From CAZBZG01 sp964496245 (GTDB lineage: Bacteria > Planctomycetota > SZUA-567), in assembly GCA_964496245.1 (NCBI GenBank), contig CAZBZG010000009.1:1-32466 (forward strand): DNA of 32,466 nucleotides, read 5' to 3'. The notes under the pieces were generated by a model. That model did no database searches and had not been told where the DNA came from. It saw only the letters and a program-made list of their open reading frames with translations. Positions 15,923-23,244 of the stretch are shown piece after piece. Each line of letters opens with the position of its first letter. Positions within the stretch are counted from its first letter, which is position 1. Made by a program: the position numbers and the translations under genes.

Positions 15923-18295
15923 ATGACCATGCAAGAGGGACGGACGGAGCGAACCGCACGGCGACTGCTCTGGGGAGCGTGCGTAGGGCTCCTCGCCGGA
16001 TGGGCAGGCGCCGGCGAACCCCTGCCTTCGATCGAGGACCTGGTGAAATCCGAAAAAACGGAGGAGGGCCGGGCCGAGACCGCTGAGGAGCAGAAACCGC
16101 GCTTCCCCAAGAAGCTGAGCGTGGAGGAGGCGAACCTCCAGGCCAGCGAACTGCTGCCCGAGAACCCGTATCTGTATCTCGAGGCGGCCAACGGCGGCCG
16201 GACGGGAAGGGCATGGGACGAGTCGGCCCTCAGCCAGCTGCTCGACCACAAGCGGGTGCAGCAGTTCCTCAAGAACAACTCGTTCACGCTTTCCAATCTC
16301 TTCACCGATCTCCCGGAGCGCTACTCCGACAGCGAGAGCCTCAACCTGTACGAAGCGGCCGCCCACTTCGTGCGCGGCTTCCTCCGGGTAGACGCCCGGG
16401 TGATGCTAGCGGCCTACGCGGGCGGCGAGAAGGGCCTGCAGATCGTCTTTCTGGCCGACATCGGGCGCGACCGAAAGGCCCCCTTCGAGAAGCTCGAGAC
16501 GATGGCGGAGGAATTCCTGGAGGCCCATCCGGCTTTCGTGCTCGAAGAGAGCCCCCGCGGCGACGACTACATCGACGTGATGCACGGCGATGCCGGTCAG
16601 AGCCACCTCGCCTTCGGAATCGTCCGCAACTACGTGGTGATCTCCACCAGCGCTCCCATCGCCCGGAACCTGATCCGGCTGGGCAAAGGCAACGGGGAGG
16701 GCAAGACGCTCGGCCAGGCTGCGGTCTACCGGGAACTGGCGCAGCGCACAGAGAGCGACGCCCACGTGCGCGGATTCGCCGACCTGCGCGCACTGCTGCG
16801 CGAGGTCCAGGCCAACCAGCTGCCCGGCGCTACCGAGATGCTCAACCTCGCCTGCGACGTCGCCGGACGAGGCGTACTCTTCTACGACCTGCGCGTGGAC
16901 CGGCAGCAGATCATCGAACACATCGTGAGCCCGGCACAGGTGAACACCGAAGCGAACGAACTGCCCGGCATTCCGGCCCGCCTGCTGCGCGTCTGCGCGC
17001 CGCCAGCCGCCGAAACCACGTGGACGACAAACAAGGTGGTTCCCTACCAGCCGGACCTGTACATGGCAGCGCGTGTGCAGCCCGCTGCCATAGTCGATCT
17101 CCTGGCTTCCTCCCGGGCGCTCGGCGGGTCGGCTTATGCCAAACAGATCGCCATCTCCATCCCGCCCGCGCTCAAGTCGGAGACCGGTCCCATCCAGCGA
17201 CTCAAGTCCAATTTCGGGGTCCTCGACGGAGAGGTGGCCCTGGCGTTGCTCCCGGCCATGGAAGACCGGCAGCCATGGCTTTGCGTGCTGGCCCTCAAGG
17301 ATGCGGACGCCGCCGAAGGCCTTCTGCAGACCGAGAAGCCCGCGACGGTCATGGGCGGGGGGCTCAGGGTCTTTTCCAGCGACAGCAGCCGCTGGGAGAA
17401 GAGCCCCTGCTGGACCGTGCTGCGACAGGGGAAGTTTCAAAGTCTCCAGGCCTCACAGCTCGTGATCACCTCCAGCGGCGAACTCCTGCAGACCATCGTG
17501 GACCAGGCGACCGCTGTGGCGGCCAGCCTGGCCGAGAACAGGGAGTTTCAGGCCCAGATCAAAGCGGTGGGAGAAGGCCAAAGCCTGATCTGGTACTACA
17601 ATCTTCCGGCCAAGGTGTCACGCGAATACGTGGATCTGCCGAACCATGTCCGGACGTACTTCCCCAATCTGCAGAACGTGAGCAATCGACCGCCCCTCTC
17701 GGTCATCAGCAAACACATCTTCGGCATCGCGGGGGGCGTCGTCCCCAAGCCCGGCGACATCGCCTGCCACTCGACCGTGGTCAGCCCATGCGCCGTGGGG
17801 CCGAGCCTGGCCGGTCTGCTGCTGATCAACCTGCCCCGCTGGATCCGCGAGCGCGCCCGCATCTATCATCGGAATTCCAGGGAGAACCTCGGCCGCATCT
17901 GGCTGATCCTGCAGAACTACGCCACCCAGCGCGGACACTATCCCGAATCCATGGAAGAACTGCAGGGCCTCTTTCCGCGCGGCGACGAGCAGCGGCGCAC
18001 CTTCATCTCGCTCGCCGCCGTGGAGCAAATCGGACTCACCGAGGCTGCGCGCAATTCCTACAGCTATGTTTTGGGCGTGCGGCCGACCGACGAGCCCAAT
18101 CGGCCGATCCTGTACGAATCCGGCCCGTGGCACTACGAATACCGCGGCATCATGCGCCCGAAGGGCGGACATCCGACCGAGACGGGTCCGTACACGCAGT
18201 GGCGGCTCGTGCTTCAACTGGACGGCACGATTCGCGCCTACACCGAAGACGAGTTTCAGAGACGGATCTTGCCGCGCATCAAAGCCCGGGACTGA
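15923..18295 (+). CDS. Large exported DUF3352-like protein
   Basis: 790 residues. The N-terminus has basic residues, a hydrophobic LLWGACVGLLAGWAGAG core and a likely signal peptidase site near residue 30. The body (about 70-650) shows the loose pattern of the DUF3352 proteins of PVC bacteria: short strands such as VFLADIG, a YVVISTSAPIARNLI segment followed by VYRELAQRT and then an FADLRALL strand. The last 150 residues, starting near NLGRIWLILQNYATQRGHYPESMEEL, look like the globular part of a type II secretion pseudopilin. A GAGGGGG ribosome-binding site at 15909-15915 favours ATG 15923; a TTG at 15920 is an alternative. Probably periplasmic or outer-surface; function unknown. Confidence 0.7.
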   Translation: MTMQEGRTERTARRLLWGACVGLLAGWAGAGEPLPSIEDLVKSEKTEEGRAETAEEQKPRFPKKLSVEEANLQASELLPENPYLYLEAANGGRTGRAWDESALSQLLDHKRVQQFLKNNSFTLSNLFTDLPERYSDSESLNLYEAAAHFVRGFLRVDARVMLAAYAGGEKGLQIVFLADIGRDRKAPFEKLETMAEEFLEAHPAFVLEESPRGDDYIDVMHGDAGQSHLAFGIVRNYVVISTSAPIARNLIRLGKGNGEGKTLGQAAVYRELAQRTESDAHVRGFADLRALLREVQANQLPGATEMLNLACDVAGRGVLFYDLRVDRQQIIEHIVSPAQVNTEANELPGIPARLLRVCAPPAAETTWTTNKVVPYQPDLYMAARVQPAAIVDLLASSRALGGSAYAKQIAISIPPALKSETGPIQRLKSNFGVLDGEVALALLPAMEDRQPWLCVLALKDADAAEGLLQTEKPATVMGGGLRVFSSDSSRWEKSPCWTVLRQGKFQSLQASQLVITSSGELLQTIVDQATAVAASLAENREFQAQIKAVGEGQSLIWYYNLPAKVSREYVDLPNHVRTYFPNLQNVSNRPPLSVISKHIFGIAGGVVPKPGDIACHSTVVSPCAVGPSLAGLLLINLPRWIRERARIYHRNSRENLGRIWLILQNYATQRGHYPESMEELQGLFPRGDEQRRTFISLAAVEQIGLTEAARNSYSYVLGVRPTDEPNRPILYESGPWHYEYRGIMRPKGGHPTETGPYTQWRLVLQLDGTIRAYTEDEFQRRILPRIKARD

Positions 18296-18296
18296 G

Positions 18297-18314
18297 GCCG
18301 GGCACCCGCCCGGC
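18297..18314 (+). terminator. GC-rich terminator-like hairpin after the exported protein gene
   Basis: GCCGGGC (18297-18303), loop ACCC, GCCCGGC (18308-18314), a perfect 7-bp stem starting directly after the TGA at 18293-18295. No T run follows, so it could be a Rho-type or weak terminator or an mRNA 3' stabiliser ahead of phoU. Confidence 0.5.
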
Positions 18315-18386
18315 GCAGCGGCGCGAACCCGAGACGATCCGGCGCCCGCGGCAAGACGCTGAAACGAACAGGACAAAGGAGCTCCC

Positions 18387-19289
18387 GTGCCGACCCGCAT
18401 GGCACTCGAAAAACTGCGCCGCGATCTCCTCACCATGGGAGAGATGTGCGAACACGCTGTAGCCAGCGCCCTCATGGCGCTGATCGACCGCGACCCCGAT
18501 CTGGCGTGTTACGTCATCGACTACGACAGCGAGATCGACGAGATGGAACTCAGCGTGGACCGTGACTGCCTCGACCTCATGCAGGGCTGCATGCTCTCGG
18601 GCACGGACCTACGCTTCGTCGCGGCCGCGGCCAAGATCAACAACGATCTCGAACGGGTCGGAGACCTCGCCAGCGGCATCTGCAATCACGTCCTCTTCCT
18701 GGTCCGCGAGCGCTCGGTGCTGACGCACATCATCGATTTCCAGGACCTGCTCGAACAGACCGGCCTCATGATGCGCGAGAGCATCCAAGCCCTCCTCGAG
18801 ATGGATACCCAGCTGGCCTGGAAGATCATCGATGAACAGCAGATCGTGGACGACGAAGCGCACGTGATCTTCCGCGAAACCCTGGACATCATGAAACGAG
18901 ATCCGCGTACGATCGAGCGATGCTGCCACATTCTCGCCATTCAGCAGCTGCTGCATCGCGTGGCCGACCAGGCCGCCAATGTGGCCGAAGAGGTCATCTT
19001 CATGGAAGAAGGCGTGGTCGTCCGGCACCACATCCACGAGTTCCACCCGGTCACGCCCAAACCGTTCGGTGACGTGGCGCCGCAGGAGCAAGAGCGGATG
19101 GAGGGCGAGATCATCAGGTCCAAGAAGACGCGCGAACAGATCCGCCAGGAACACGCCGAAGCCAAGCGCCAGGCCCGCACCCTCACACCGGAGAAAGTCA
19201 CGGCCGCGGCTGCCACGGCCGCCCCCAAAGCCGACAAGGCACGCAAGGAACGCTCCGGCCGGCACCTCGGGAAGCAATCCGGAGAGTAA
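18387..19289 (+). CDS. PhoU-like phosphate regulatory protein
   Basis: 300 residues; the PhoU core occupies about 1-215. PhoU proteins bind metal clusters and modulate the PstSCAB/PhoR phosphate sensor or Na/Pi cotransporters. The first repeat carries the expected metal motif LERVGD (88-93). In the second repeat the equivalent reads LHRVADQAANVAEE (189-202), so the usual Glu is His190 and the usual His is Gln195. The last 80 residues are a Lys/Arg/Ala-rich, probably disordered tail not normal for PhoU. The GTG at 18387 has AAGGAG 5 bases upstream, better than the ATG at 18399. No pst, phoB or phoR genes are in the window, so its partner is unknown. Confidence 0.85.
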   Translation: MPTRMALEKLRRDLLTMGEMCEHAVASALMALIDRDPDLACYVIDYDSEIDEMELSVDRDCLDLMQGCMLSGTDLRFVAAAAKINNDLERVGDLASGICNHVLFLVRERSVLTHIIDFQDLLEQTGLMMRESIQALLEMDTQLAWKIIDEQQIVDDEAHVIFRETLDIMKRDPRTIERCCHILAIQQLLHRVADQAANVAEEVIFMEEGVVVRHHIHEFHPVTPKPFGDVAPQEQERMEGEIIRSKKTREQIRQEHAEAKRQARTLTPEKVTAAAATAAPKADKARKERSGRHLGKQSGE

Positions 19290-19332
19290 GGGCTGCGGCA
19301 GAATCGGCGCTCCGCCGGGGGCACTCTTCTGC

Positions 19333-20319
19333 ATGCGGGTGGCCATGCCTGACGAGATCCGCCCCCTCCATCCCCTGGCCCGTTCGTTCCGCCGCGCGCT
19401 CGCAGCTGCGTGCAGGCGCAACCGTCGCAAGGGCGGCAAGCTTGGCGACGAGCTGCAGGCTGCCGACGACGCGGAGACCTTGCGGGAGTGCGGGGAACTC
19501 CTCAAGGCCCACCTGGATGCGGTGCCCCGCGGCGAGGAGGTGGTGGAACTCCCCGATCTCTACCGCCCCGGCCGTACGCGGCGCATCCAGATCGATCCGG
19601 CCCTGCGACCCATGGACAATGCCCGACGCTACTTCAAGAAGTACCGCAAACTCGTGCGCGGGCGGGAACGCATCGCCGAGCAACTCGAGCGCTGCACGCA
19701 GCGCGGGAGCCAACTCGACGCGTTGCTCGAACGCTTCCGCGCGTGGGCCGAGACCGCCGCGCCCGAGGACCTTCCGCCCCAGGACCTGACCGAGCAGGCC
19801 GCGGACGTGCGGGTGCACGTCCAGGGCCTCTCCCCGCCCGTGCGCAAAGGTCCCCAACGATCGGCCATGCCGGAGGTGCGGCGCTTCACCTCGCGCGACG
19901 GCATGCGCATCCTCGTGGGCAAGGGTGCGACCGACAACGACCGGCTCAGTTTCGACATCGCATGCGGGAACGACTGGTGGTTCCACGCCGCCCACACCAG
20001 TGGCAGCCACGTCGTCGTCAAGGGCACCGACGTCTCGGGGCTCACACCCCGCCAGAAGGGCAGAGGAAAGAAAGAGGCCCATTTCCTGCCGCAGGAGACC
20101 CTGCTCGACGCCGCTACCTTGGCCGTCCACTTCTCCAAGGCGCGCGGCGCCTCCAAGGCCGAAGTCCATTACACGCAAGCCAAGCACCTGCGCAAGTCCA
20201 GACGCGCCCCGCCCGGCGAAGTCACGCTCCAGCAGCATCAGACCGTGCTGGTCAGGATGGAGTCCAAGCGGCTGCAGCGCTTGGTGGAGCGGGACGAGGC
20301 GGCGGATCATCAGGCGTAG
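19333..20319 (+). CDS. RqcH/NFACT-R protein without the NFACT-N domain
   Basis: About 328 residues. NFACT-R (DUF814) is clear from about residue 184: RRFTSRDGMRILVGKG, DNDRLSFDIA, DWWFHAAHTSGSHVVVKG and later HYTQAKHLRKSRRAPPGEV. Before it is the coiled-coil middle part, with the signature NARRYFKKYRKL (96-107). Full RqcH, which recruits Ala-tRNA to stalled 60S/50S-nascent chain complexes and adds alanine tails, is about 570 residues with an N-terminal NFACT-N and HhH part; both are absent here. The frame upstream is limited by the PhoU stop at 19289, so it is not a mis-called start. The start is uncertain: ATG 19333 and ATG 19345 are both possible and neither has a good ribosome-binding site. 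Function in tailing is doubtful without NFACT-N. Confidence 0.8.
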   Translation: MRVAMPDEIRPLHPLARSFRRALAAACRRNRRKGGKLGDELQAADDAETLRECGELLKAHLDAVPRGEEVVELPDLYRPGRTRRIQIDPALRPMDNARRYFKKYRKLVRGRERIAEQLERCTQRGSQLDALLERFRAWAETAAPEDLPPQDLTEQAADVRVHVQGLSPPVRKGPQRSAMPEVRRFTSRDGMRILVGKGATDNDRLSFDIACGNDWWFHAAHTSGSHVVVKGTDVSGLTPRQKGRGKKEAHFLPQETLLDAATLAVHFSKARGASKAEVHYTQAKHLRKSRRAPPGEVTLQQHQTVLVRMESKRLQRLVERDEAADHQA

Positions 20320-20607
20320 CTGTTCCAGACGCCGCGCATCCCCTCAACGCCGACCGGAAAGTCGCGTCGAAGCCACGCGCGCCGCCAGAGATCGCAACCA
20401 AAAGCTGGCTGGGACGTTTTGCCGAAGGTCCACCGATAGGGTCGAACAAACCAGCAACAGTCCTGCCCAGCCCGACATCCGCCCCAACCTCAATTACAAC
20501 GTTATAACCTTCCTCTTTTGCGGATTTCTCGCTGGACAGACGTCCGTTGCTGCATACAGTCGGCGCTGATCGGACCTGCTGGGCCCAGGTTGAAGGGGAA
20601 GAGAACG
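20320..20607. other. Non-coding gap upstream of the pilin-like gene
   Basis: No convincing coding sequence. It holds an AT-richer patch with AACGTTAT (20498-20505) overlapping the palindrome GTTATAAC (20501-20508), then the promoter at 20533-20560. A minus-strand open frame across 20252-20659 has no family resemblance and no start support. Confidence 0.5.
20533..20560 (+). promoter_or_regulatory. Candidate sigma70 promoter of the pilin-like gene
   Basis: TGGACA (20533-20538), 16-base spacer, TACAGT (20555-20560): 5 of 6 and 4 of 6 matches. Start near 20567, followed by AAGGGGAAGAG and the GTG at 20608. The AACGTTAT motif lies 35 bases upstream of the -35. Confidence 0.45.
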
Positions 20608-21474
20608 GTGATTCATCGTTCGATTGTCTGTCCCGGATCCCGTGCAAACGCAGCGCCAAGGCACGCCCGCAACCGTCGCACGGGCAGAACGCGCTGCGAT
20701 ACGCGGACGCGCGATTCCACCGGGTTTACTTTGATCGAGCTCTTGGTCGTCATGACCGTGCTCAGCATTCTCTTCGGCATTCTTTTGCCCGCCCTGCTCC
20801 AGGTTCATGAAGCCGCACAGCGGGCTCACTGTCTCAACAATCTCAGGCAGATCGGACACGGCCATCTGGAGTACGTGCAGGCGAACAAGGACTGGGTGAT
20901 TTCGGCCTATGCGCGCAACCGCGTAGGCAGCTGGCTGAACTACTTCTACGCCGACCTCTTCGACTGCCAGGAGGACATCCTCTTCTGCCCGCGGATACCG
21001 CCGGAAGCACGGTTCAATCCACCAGGCGGCAAGGATCGGTACGACGTCTCGGTCGGCACCTCTTACCTGATGAATGCGTGCAACGCCGGAGCGGGCAGCA
21101 CGGGCTGGCAGGGAAGCACGCTCCCCCACAAGAACAGCACCTACGGCTGGACCACGGGATTCACCGGTCACGCGCGGTATGCGCGCCCCCTGCGCTATAC
21201 GCGCGTACGACAGCGCACCAACCGCATCCTGGTGAGCGAGAGCACGCGCCAGTTCGTCGGGCTCAGCGTCCTCTCCAAGGCCAACGCCGGCCGTTACGTC
21301 GACCGCTACAAGCAGACCGACCACGGCCCGCCCATGATGGGGAGCGGCTACGCCGCGGTCCGCAACATCGGCGAGCACCACAACGGCCGGTTCAACGTGC
21401 TCATGGGCGGCCTCAACGCCAAGACCCTTCTGTCGAGCGAGGACGAGCAGTGGGCGGCGTACGTGGCCCGCTGA
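20608..21474 (+). CDS. Prepilin-type protein with degenerate H-x9-DG tail
   Basis: 288 residues. The prepilin peptidase site is TG^FTLIELLVVMTVLSILFGILLPAL, with Phe at +1 and Glu at +5; the hydrophobic helix would anchor the protein before pilus or pseudopilus assembly. The globular part includes HCLNNLRQIGHGHLEYVQ and ends with HHNGRFNVLMGGLNAK, which matches the H-x9-DG module of the large PVC pilin-like family except that the Asp is Gly. The GTG at 20608 has AAGGGGAAGAG upstream and gives a 39-residue Arg-rich leader, long for a prepilin; a shorter leader would need a non-standard start. It is monocistronic, with promoter upstream and a repeat-rich gap downstream. Confidence 0.85.
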   Translation: MIHRSIVCPGSRANAAPRHARNRRTGRTRCDTRTRDSTGFTLIELLVVMTVLSILFGILLPALLQVHEAAQRAHCLNNLRQIGHGHLEYVQANKDWVISAYARNRVGSWLNYFYADLFDCQEDILFCPRIPPEARFNPPGGKDRYDVSVGTSYLMNACNAGAGSTGWQGSTLPHKNSTYGWTTGFTGHARYARPLRYTRVRQRTNRILVSESTRQFVGLSVLSKANAGRYVDRYKQTDHGPPMMGSGYAAVRNIGEHHNGRFNVLMGGLNAKTLLSSEDEQWAAYVAR

Positions 21475-21538
21475 AGCACGACCCGCAGGCGTCCCGTGCC
21501 GGCGCACGCACGCGGCAACGCCTGCACCGCCCCGTATG

Positions 21539-21568
21539 GATTGTGGGCCCGCATGGGTCAAGACCCAA
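21539..21568. repeat. 30-base intergenic repeat with TGGGTC-AA-GACCCA palindrome, copy 1
   Basis: Starts with GATTGTGGGCC, then a 4-base variable stretch, then TGGGTCAAGACCCAA (21554-21568), whose arms TGGGTC and GACCCA are perfect inverted repeats. Copy 2 lies exactly 108 bases downstream. Located in the 296-base gap between the pilin-like gene and pgk. Confidence 0.75.
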
Positions 21569-21610
21569 GCGCCCAAACTGCACAACGGAAGCTGCATGGC
21601 GACCTGCCCG

Positions 21611-21634
21611 GATCGAAATCGGGATCGGGTTCGA
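21611..21634. repeat. Degenerate tandem hexamer tract
   Basis: Four consecutive units GATCGA, AATCGG, GATCGG, GTTCGA, consistent with a decayed (R)ATCGR microsatellite. It lies between the two TGGGTCAAGACCCAA repeats. The 21475-21770 gap holds these repeats and no gene. Confidence 0.5.
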
Positions 21635-21646
21635 TGAAGACGCGGC

Positions 21647-21676
21647 GATTGCGGGCCTCGGTGGGTCAAGACCCAA
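21647..21676. repeat. 30-base intergenic repeat with TGGGTC-AA-GACCCA palindrome, copy 2
   Basis: GATTGCGGGCC, a variable 4-base stretch, then TGGGTCAAGACCCAA (21662-21676). The 15-base core is identical to copy 1 and the 11-base flank differs at one position. Confidence 0.75.
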
Positions 21677-21709
21677 ATCCCCCGAAGTCGCCGGCGGAAA
21701 CGCACGCGA

Positions 21710-21727
21710 GCCCGGATGCATCCGGGC
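21710..21727. terminator. Hairpin between convergent genes, possible bidirectional terminator
   Basis: GCCCGGA (21710-21716), loop TGCA, TCCGGGC (21721-21727); the whole is an 18-base perfect palindrome. It lies between the ends of the pilin-like gene and pgk, which face each other. There is no T tract on either side. Confidence 0.45.
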
Positions 21728-21770
21728 CCGCGACGTGTGATGCGTCGATGCAAGGATCGCCCCGGCCGCT

Positions 21771-22988
21771 TCACGCCTCGTCGAGTGCAGCCACGCCGGG
21801 CAGGGTCTTGCCTTCCAGGAACTCGAGCGAGGCACCGCCACCGGTGGAGATGTGCGACATCTTGTCGGCCACGCCCGACTTCTTGACCGCGCTCACCGAG
21901 TCGCCCCCGCCGATGATGGAGACGCAGTCGGTAGCAGCCAACGCCTCGGCGATCGCAAAGGTGCCACCCGAGAAACCGGGCTTCTCGAACACGCCCATGG
22001 GACCGTTCCAGACCACGGTCTTGGCGTTGGCGATCTCCGCCTTGTACGCGTCGCTGGTCTTCGGGCCGATGTCCAGGCCCATCATCCCGTCGGGAATGGT
22101 CTCAACCGTGTCCTCCGGGTCCTCGGCCTTGAAGTCGGCGGCCACGAGATGATCGACCGGAAGCAGGATGCGGACCTGCTTGGCCTCGGCCTTCTGGAAG
22201 ACCTTCTTGGCCACGTCCAGCTTCTCCTGCTCGACCAAGGAGGTGCCCACGGGCTCACCCTTGGCCTTCATCAGGGTGTAGGCCATGGCGCCGCCGATCA
22301 TCAGCGTGTCCACCTTGTCCAGCAGGTTTTCGATCACCATGACCTTGTCCGAAACCTTGGCGCCGCCCAGGATGGCCACGAAGGGACGCGCCGGGTCGGC
22401 CAGGGCATCGCCGAAGTACTGGACCTCCTTCTCCATGAGGAATCCGGCCACGCACGCGTCGATGTGCTTGCAGACGCCGGCGGTGCTGACATGCGCCCGG
22501 TGGGCCGAGCCGAACGCGTCGTTCACGTAGACATCGCCGAAAGAGGCCAGTTCCTCGCAAAAGGCGTCGATCTCCTTCTGGGCAGCAGCATCCTGCTTGT
22601 CGTACTTGTCGAGGAGCTCTTCCTCGGGATGGAAACGCACGTTTTCGAGCAGCACGACCTCCCCGGCCTTCATGCCGCTCACCAGCTTCTTGACCGCCGG
22701 TCCCACGCAGTCGGGCGCGAGCGGCACGGGCTGGCCCAGGATCTCGGCGAGCTTGAGGGCGGCCGGCTTGAGGGAGAACTCCGGCTTCGTCTCGCCCTTG
22801 GGTCGGCCGAGATGGCTCATGAGGATCAGCTTGCCGCCGGCGTCCAGCACGTGCTGAATGCTCGGCAACGCCGCGCGGATCCGGGTGTCGTCGGCCACCT
22901 TGCCTTCTTCGATGGGCACGTTGAAATCCACGCGCATGAGAACGCGCTTGTCCGCCACGTCGATATCCCGTATAGTCTTCTTGGCCAT
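21771..22988 (-). CDS. pgk: Phosphoglycerate kinase
   Basis: 405 residues, normal size. A cytoplasmic glycolytic enzyme that transfers the 1-phosphate of 1,3-bisphosphoglycerate to ADP. The family marks are present: KRVLMRVDFNVP, the LMSHLGRPKG loop, LLENVRFHPEEE, NDAFGSAHRAHVS, FVAILGGAKVSDK, LMIGGAMAYTL, VVWNGPMGVFE and the C-terminal SIIGGGDSVSAV with HISTGGGASLEFLEG. ATG 22988 is chosen since AGGAG lies 7 bases upstream on the minus strand; the frame to 23012 adds 8 residues without a ribosome-binding site. It is divergent from gluQ, with 256 bases between. Only a weak promoter-like TTGACT-N17-CACACT (about 23178-23150) is visible for it. Confidence 0.97.
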   Translation of the reverse strand: MAKKTIRDIDVADKRVLMRVDFNVPIEEGKVADDTRIRAALPSIQHVLDAGGKLILMSHLGRPKGETKPEFSLKPAALKLAEILGQPVPLAPDCVGPAVKKLVSGMKAGEVVLLENVRFHPEEELLDKYDKQDAAAQKEIDAFCEELASFGDVYVNDAFGSAHRAHVSTAGVCKHIDACVAGFLMEKEVQYFGDALADPARPFVAILGGAKVSDKVMVIENLLDKVDTLMIGGAMAYTLMKAKGEPVGTSLVEQEKLDVAKKVFQKAEAKQVRILLPVDHLVAADFKAEDPEDTVETIPDGMMGLDIGPKTSDAYKAEIANAKTVVWNGPMGVFEKPGFSGGTFAIAEALAATDCVSIIGGGDSVSAVKKSGVADKMSHISTGGGASLEFLEGKTLPGVAALDEA

Positions 22989-23244
22989 GAGATGCTCCTG
23001 GAGTGGATGCACAAAGAGACGGTCAGGACGCGAAGTTCCTGCGCCCTACTGCTGAGACGACTTCGGACAGCCATCGCTCAACCATATCCAGCAATCCGGT
23101 GCGGTCCGCATCGCAAGCGAACCGCCCTTCCCACAAAAGGAAGCACAGTGTGCGCCAACGACATTCGGAAGTCAAGGGAAAACGGTCCCAAAGAGCACGG
23201 ATTCCCGATGTCTCTGTCGGAACGCGAGTTCGGTCGCGCATGAC

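Noticed and set aside
20252..20659. 135-residue minus-strand frame in the gap before the pilin-like gene
   Set aside because: Overlaps the NFACT-R end and the pilin promoter, has no ribosome-binding site, and no recognisable family.
21539..21676. CRISPR-like array from the TGGGTCAAGACCCAA repeats
   Set aside because: Only two units with a 78-base interval and no cas genes; not a CRISPR array.
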